From NCBI GenBank assembly GCA_009602735.1, contig WELA01003638.1:188802-223417 (forward strand): a DNA stretch of 34,616 nucleotides, in the 5' to 3' direction. The first letter of the stretch is position 1; the number at the start of each line of letters is the position of its first letter. This document shows, piece by piece, positions 30,877 to 34,616 of the stretch. The translations under genes were made by a program, and so were the position numbers. The notes beneath the pieces are model-generated. The model did no database searches, had not been told where the DNA came from, and saw only the letters and a program-made list of their open reading frames with translations. Origin of the DNA: Mesotaenium endlicherianum (Eukaryota > Streptophyta > Zygnematophyceae > Zygnematales > Mesotaeniaceae).

Positions 30877-32125
30877 GGAGACGTCCCAAAGTTTTGACAA
30901 GTACAAAGAGGTCAACACAGGGCTTCTACTGTACCATAACTATGCCACGATGGTGGGATATACGATCCGGGAGGCCAAAGCATTGGCCCAGATAGGTGAA
31001 TCTGAAACGGTGCCAATACCTGGGATCTAGGGCATAGACAGGGTCCTCAGGTTGATCCTCATGCATACAGACAGCTTCAAGGATGCCACTTCCCACGACC
31101 GGTTCAAGGCCATGTATAATAAGGTAGAGAGAAGAAGCTAGGAGTTCTTGGCAAGGGAGACTAGCAAGTTGGAGTTCTTAGATCATTGGTACCCTTGTAC
31201 TTTGAAGAGGACAGATCCTGCTTTCTTTCTGCAGCCCGATGACTGGCGCTAGATGACCATGACCATGAAGGACCAGCAAAATGACAAAGCTGAGGAAGAC
31301 GATTTCTTGGCAGATTTGCAGGGGAAGATAGTGCTGCCACCTCACATTGCAGCATGGGACCCAAGACTGGATGAAAGTAGGGACTGCAAGAGTCAGGAAA
31401 CACAGGAGGATAGGACCAGGGCTAGAGATTCTTTCTCTGAGGGGAAACATGCTTATGCCAAATGGGCAAGTAAACAAGGGGAGAAAGACCTGTATGCAAT
31501 CAGGACTCTGCGACCCCCACCTACTCCCAAAAGGGGGAGGTTAGTGGGATAGACTTTTTCTCGGGAACGGCTGGAGGAGCGACCAAAGAGACTCCATAAG
31601 TCTCATAGGATCAGGAGGACGAAGAGGAGGAAGGCGCCGAAGAGGAGTCTAGTCTTGCTGAGGCACAGACCCCCGCTGCATCCCCCACTCTACAGCAGAT
31701 TGGAAGGGCCTTTGCATAAGCAGTGCCGCAGCAATTTGGGGATTCCAGTCCACCAAGAGACGTAGATCTCCAATGGCTGGGGAGTTTCAGCAGGAGAATT
31801 CCCACCCCAGGAGGTGAGACTCAGGCGAACAAAGCAGACAGAAGGGCTGCCAAGGAGGCAGCCAGAGGGTAGCCAGCATCCCCCTCGCATAGAGGGCATG
31901 TATTCTTAGCCCATGTCAAGCAGTAACCCTACGATATGCCAGTATATGTCCCTGTCAGTCTGAGAGCTGCACAGGAGAAGGAGGTCTCTACTTGCAGACA
32001 GTACTATAGCAGGCTGCCCAGTTGCTGCGTTCATCCCTTCGTTCACCTTGGTCTGAGCCCCCAGGTTTCAGGAGGCCATCAGACAAGAGAAGGAGATCCA
32101 GTTCCAGGTCTTGCTCCCCATAAGA
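30877..32125 (+). pseudogene. ORF3 subtype II, 5'-truncated
   Basis: Begins inside the core (KYKEVNTGLLLYHNYATMVGYT), lacking the coiled coil. It runs in one frame through DRVLRLILM, FKAMYNKVERRS-EFLA, HWYPCTLKR, DWR-MT, VLPPHIAAWDPRLD and FSEGKHAYAKWASKQG. TAG codons at 31028-31030, 31139-31141 and 31250-31252 each stand where an intact ORF3 has Trp. After 31552 the frame decays; the HVPLAHV-like motif is just visible near 31890 and a GMPVYV-like one near 31935. Clearly the same subtype as copy 2 (12872-14493). Confidence 0.8.
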
Positions 32126-32221
32126 TAGAGCTCATGGTACTTAGTTTGCTGTTGTCTTTGTTGTAGAATCAGCTGATTGTGTTGCATGTGTGTTACTTTG
32201 TTGTAAATGTTAGTGGGAAGT

Positions 32222-32256
32222 GTTGTCGAGTCGACAACAATTTAAGCTGGAGGGAT
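32222..32256 (+). other. Hairpin and polypurine tract, copy 4
   Basis: GTTGTCGA-G-TCGACAAC (32222-32238), an 8-bp stem, then AAGCTGGAGGGA before the LTR. The extra A-T pair next to the loop differs from copy 1 yet keeps pairing. Confidence 0.75.
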
Positions 32257-32989
32257 TGTAATGAATTAGTATATTGGATAGATATAATATTTTTCTGAAA
32301 ATAACAGCTAATTAAGTTCAATCTGCTGAACTCTAGTTAATAGTAAGTCTGCTGGATATTTTAAACTTAGTTAAATGACTCAGCCGAGAGCAGCAGGTTG
32401 AAGACAATTAGGTCAGCCTGTTGACTTGGATCAGCTTGCTGATACATTATTAGACAGTCAGCTGGCTGCCGTACTCGGCAGCAGCAGACTGCTTAGCTAT
32501 GCATCTAAGTGTGGTGTGCTAAATGAGTGGCCAAATAACACCCTTAAGGTGGATGGCATTTCGGGATGATGGGAGATGGCTGTGGATTTGGTTAGCCGAG
32601 GTCCTACCAACGTGGTCAACTCCCGGGTAGGCGGTACCATCGCACTTGCCGTTGAACAGTAAACTCATTCCATGTATATATGCTAGGTATTGCTCTCAAG
32701 TTTGGCATTCGGAAACGAGGCCAACTCTCTTGTACTGCTTACTGAGAGATATCTGAATCCAAGGCGAGAAGCCATTGATACGCACTGTCTTCTACCCTTG
32801 CTTATGTATGAGTTTACTGATTGCATTATTGATGCTAGTTTACTTGCATTTGACTTGCGAGTATTGTTCACTGCTAGTGTGTTGTCTTTTGCTGTTTAAT
32901 CAATTAACAAAAAATACCCTAAACATTACTCGCTGATGTAAAGATCTTTGTTAATTGTTAATCGCCTATTGGTAAGTCAATTCATGTCA
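32257..32989 (+). repeat. 3' LTR, family A copy 4 (733 bp)
   Basis: TGTAATGAATTAG ... TTCATGTCA; same conserved block and CCTACC...GGTAGG stem as other LTR A copies. The U3 repeat is short. The ORFs at 32683-32899 are LTR sequence. Confidence 0.85.
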
Positions 32990-33017
32990 ATTCTCCTCCT
33001 ATTGCCCGAGGGCCTCA

Positions 33018-33195
33018 TCCCCCAAAAGATTTGTAGACCACAAGATAGAGTTAGAGCCCAAAAGCAAGCCCATCTCTCGGCCTACGCTCAAGATGTCATA
33101 TACATAGCTAGATGAAGTCAAGAAGCAAATTCAAGAGCTACCGGGGCATGGCTTCATTCGACTTAGCAAGTCGTTATTTGACCTAGCAAGCTAAG
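33018..33195 (+). pseudogene. RT N-terminal scrap of another Ty3/gypsy family
   Basis: Encodes PKRFVDHKIELEPKSKPISRP, then LKMSYT, a TAG, LDEVKKQIQELPGHGFIRLSKS, the conserved stretch just before the gypsy RT fingers. A frameshift precedes it (LPEGL in another frame) and homology stops near 33195. It is distinct from families A and B. Confidence 0.75.
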
Positions 33196-34509
33196 TCATT
33201 TGCATGCCGCCAATCCGCATCTTGGACCAACCCCACGCCTCTCTCATGGACATCAGAAGACTTAAAAGAGGCACCCAACCATCAATTAGAAGCAGGAAAA
33301 CACCCCTTGAAGTCATCCTGCAAGAACCAGGAAGAGGAAAAGTTGACATTAGAAACTTTTCTCTTCTCGCAATTTTCGGATAGAAAACTACAATTGCTAC
33401 TGCTGATAGGTCTCAGCCTAACAGATGTTGAAGTTTTATCTGGTTATATTCCATGAGTAGACGCTTCTTTGAAGGCTAAGTATGCTCCCTTCGAAGATGT
33501 ACTCGGAGAGATAAAAATCTTTGATCACAGTGAGGTAAGGCTGCTGACATTATTAGGGCAAAACATGCTCTCTGACATTGTGCCCTCCTCTGAACTTGAA
33601 ACGCGGTGTAACTCAAGACTCTCGTAGAAGATCTTAATGTGCTCATTTAGAGACTAACTTTGCAAAGCTTGAAAAAGCATACAAGGACTACAAATTATCA
33701 GAAGTTTCTGCACAGATTTGGAAGAGAGCCTACTTTTTCCGCTCTCGACGGCACTCAAAAACTTGGAATGCTCTCATATTGGTGACCTGGTAGTTGTCTC
33801 TGACGCGCTCCGCTAAGCACCAAAATCTTAAAATTTAAAGAAGTTTTGTGGACGTTATGAAATTTTGAATCAGTGGCGGATTCCGGACCTACATGAAGTA
33901 TTTTCCTAATCATCAAGGAGTACACCCTGAGAATGGGCAATAGGTGGTATGTGCCATTTCCTACTTTTTCTTAAGTATGCGAGGTATGTTGGGGCAAATC
34001 GCTTGACGAGCCGGCAAATAGTCGGAGAACACTGTTTTCAGCTATAACGTAGGCGCGTCGACTCAATAGAGGGTAGGATATGATCTGGGAGCCATTCCTT
34101 TCACAAAAAGTAGGAGGCCCTACCTTCGCAGGCACCTCAAGCCTCGAGCTCGGTCCACCTGCACTACAGGATGCTTGGAATCTGTCTTTACAGCGACAAT
34201 TGTATTCTCGACCCTTTGTTCCACCTCGTGCCTCAAGGTGCTCGAATGAAAGTGACATAATTTCAATGGAGATAGTCCAGAGTGACCTAACAACCGTGGA
34301 AATTAGCCGCAAGCTTGTTCGTTCTAATTTTTAGTCTTACACTCTCTTTTGAATTCCTTTGCGACTGTATGATGTACTTACAAGGTGCACATGGCACACT
34401 GTGCAGGGGTGAAGGCAGGGCTTTTTTCCACGTTGGAAGATAGTGAGTGATGAGGCCTGGTATGTGACGGCAAGTGTCCCCGACTTTCGGTTTGAACGGC
34501 TGTTGCAGG
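33196..34509. other. Unassigned 1.3 kb
   Basis: No recognisable gene, RNA or repeat. The open frames at 33755-33940 (-), 33971-34312 (-) and 34080-34334 (+) overlap or are short and show no family motif. It could be host DNA or decayed transposon. Confidence 0.4.
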
Positions 34510-34616
34510 TGCCCTTTCTTTTCCTTCCTTCTCCTTTTTCTCTATCTTTACTCTTTGACTCTCTCTCTCTCTATCCCTTTCTCTCCCTCTCTCCCTCCCT
34601 CTCTTTCCCCCCCCCC
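34510..34616 (+). repeat. Pyrimidine-rich low-complexity tract
   Basis: Almost pure C/T, with (CT)n and CCCT runs ending in ten C's at the window edge. Simple sequence; the C-run may mark an assembly end. Confidence 0.85.

Larger units (their letters stand above)
27718..32989 (+). mobile_element. Family A copy 4: 5'-truncated, integrase-deleted, two ORF3 genes
   Basis: Contains a broken RT-RNase H stretch, spacer with PPT-like tracts, ORF3 subtype I, an LTR A scrap, ORF3 subtype II, hairpin, polypurine tract and a complete 3' LTR. Gag, protease, integrase, chromodomain and 5' LTR are absent. Many frameshifts and stops make it the oldest family A internal region here. Confidence 0.85.

Noticed and set aside
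34080..34334. 84-codon frame near the right end
   Set aside because: Overlaps an antisense frame of similar length and shows no motif or codon signal.

Overview
The window is eukaryotic, repeat-dense DNA with no cellular gene that I can recognise. It suggests the green-plant lineage, plausibly a repeat-rich streptophyte alga such as Chara; that name is an inference from style, not a match I could run. The support is Ty3/gypsy elements with plant-type primer-binding sites resembling the 3' end of initiator-Met tRNA, a chromodomain on the integrase, and a BED/DUF659-type hAT transposase gene with spliceable introns. No tRNA, rRNA, CRISPR array or bacterial operon was seen.

Layout. Family A is a chromovirus-type Ty3/gypsy element with LTRs of 0.7-0.8 kb. 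Copy 1 (1-7025, +) enters the window inside its 5' LTR and carries gag, a gap (N at 914), an open RT-RNase H-integrase-chromodomain frame, and then a 584-codon third ORF (ORF3) between pol and the 3' LTR. Next comes a scrapyard (7026-12032): an LTR end of family B, a reverse-strand family B pol remnant, an LTR A piece fused to an ORF3 piece, an LTR B piece with a TATA box, a fold-back repeat (10030-10435) and a gag of another family. Copy 2 of family A (12033-20597, -) is full length but broken by nonsense codons, frameshifts and an integrase deletion. Then come the family B gag start, PBS and LTR (20598-21467, -), an LTR A piece, and a decayed hAT transposon (21821-24565, -) with two introns. 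A long solo LTR with a perfect 5-bp target duplication lies at 25229-26485, a truncated LTR A at 26668-27210, and a third, integrase-less family A copy at 27718-32989 (+) that has two ORF3 genes in tandem. An RT scrap of another gypsy family (33018-33195), about 1.3 kb of unrecognised sequence and a pyrimidine tract close the window.

How the parts work together. Gag, protease, RT, RNase H and integrase are the standard copy-and-paste machinery, and the chromodomain is expected to steer integration to marked chromatin. The unusual part is ORF3, which sits where retroviruses and errantiviruses keep env. It has no visible signal peptide or membrane segment: it is a basic coiled coil, a conserved central domain, an acidic patch and an RS-like tail. 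Its core recurs in two subtypes at five places in the window. In copies 1 and 2 it lies between two 'hairpin + polypurine tract' modules, as if an ORF3 cassette with its own 3' end had been added behind the 3' end of a simpler gag-pol element. This ORF3-bearing chromovirus family is my candidate for the undescribed system.
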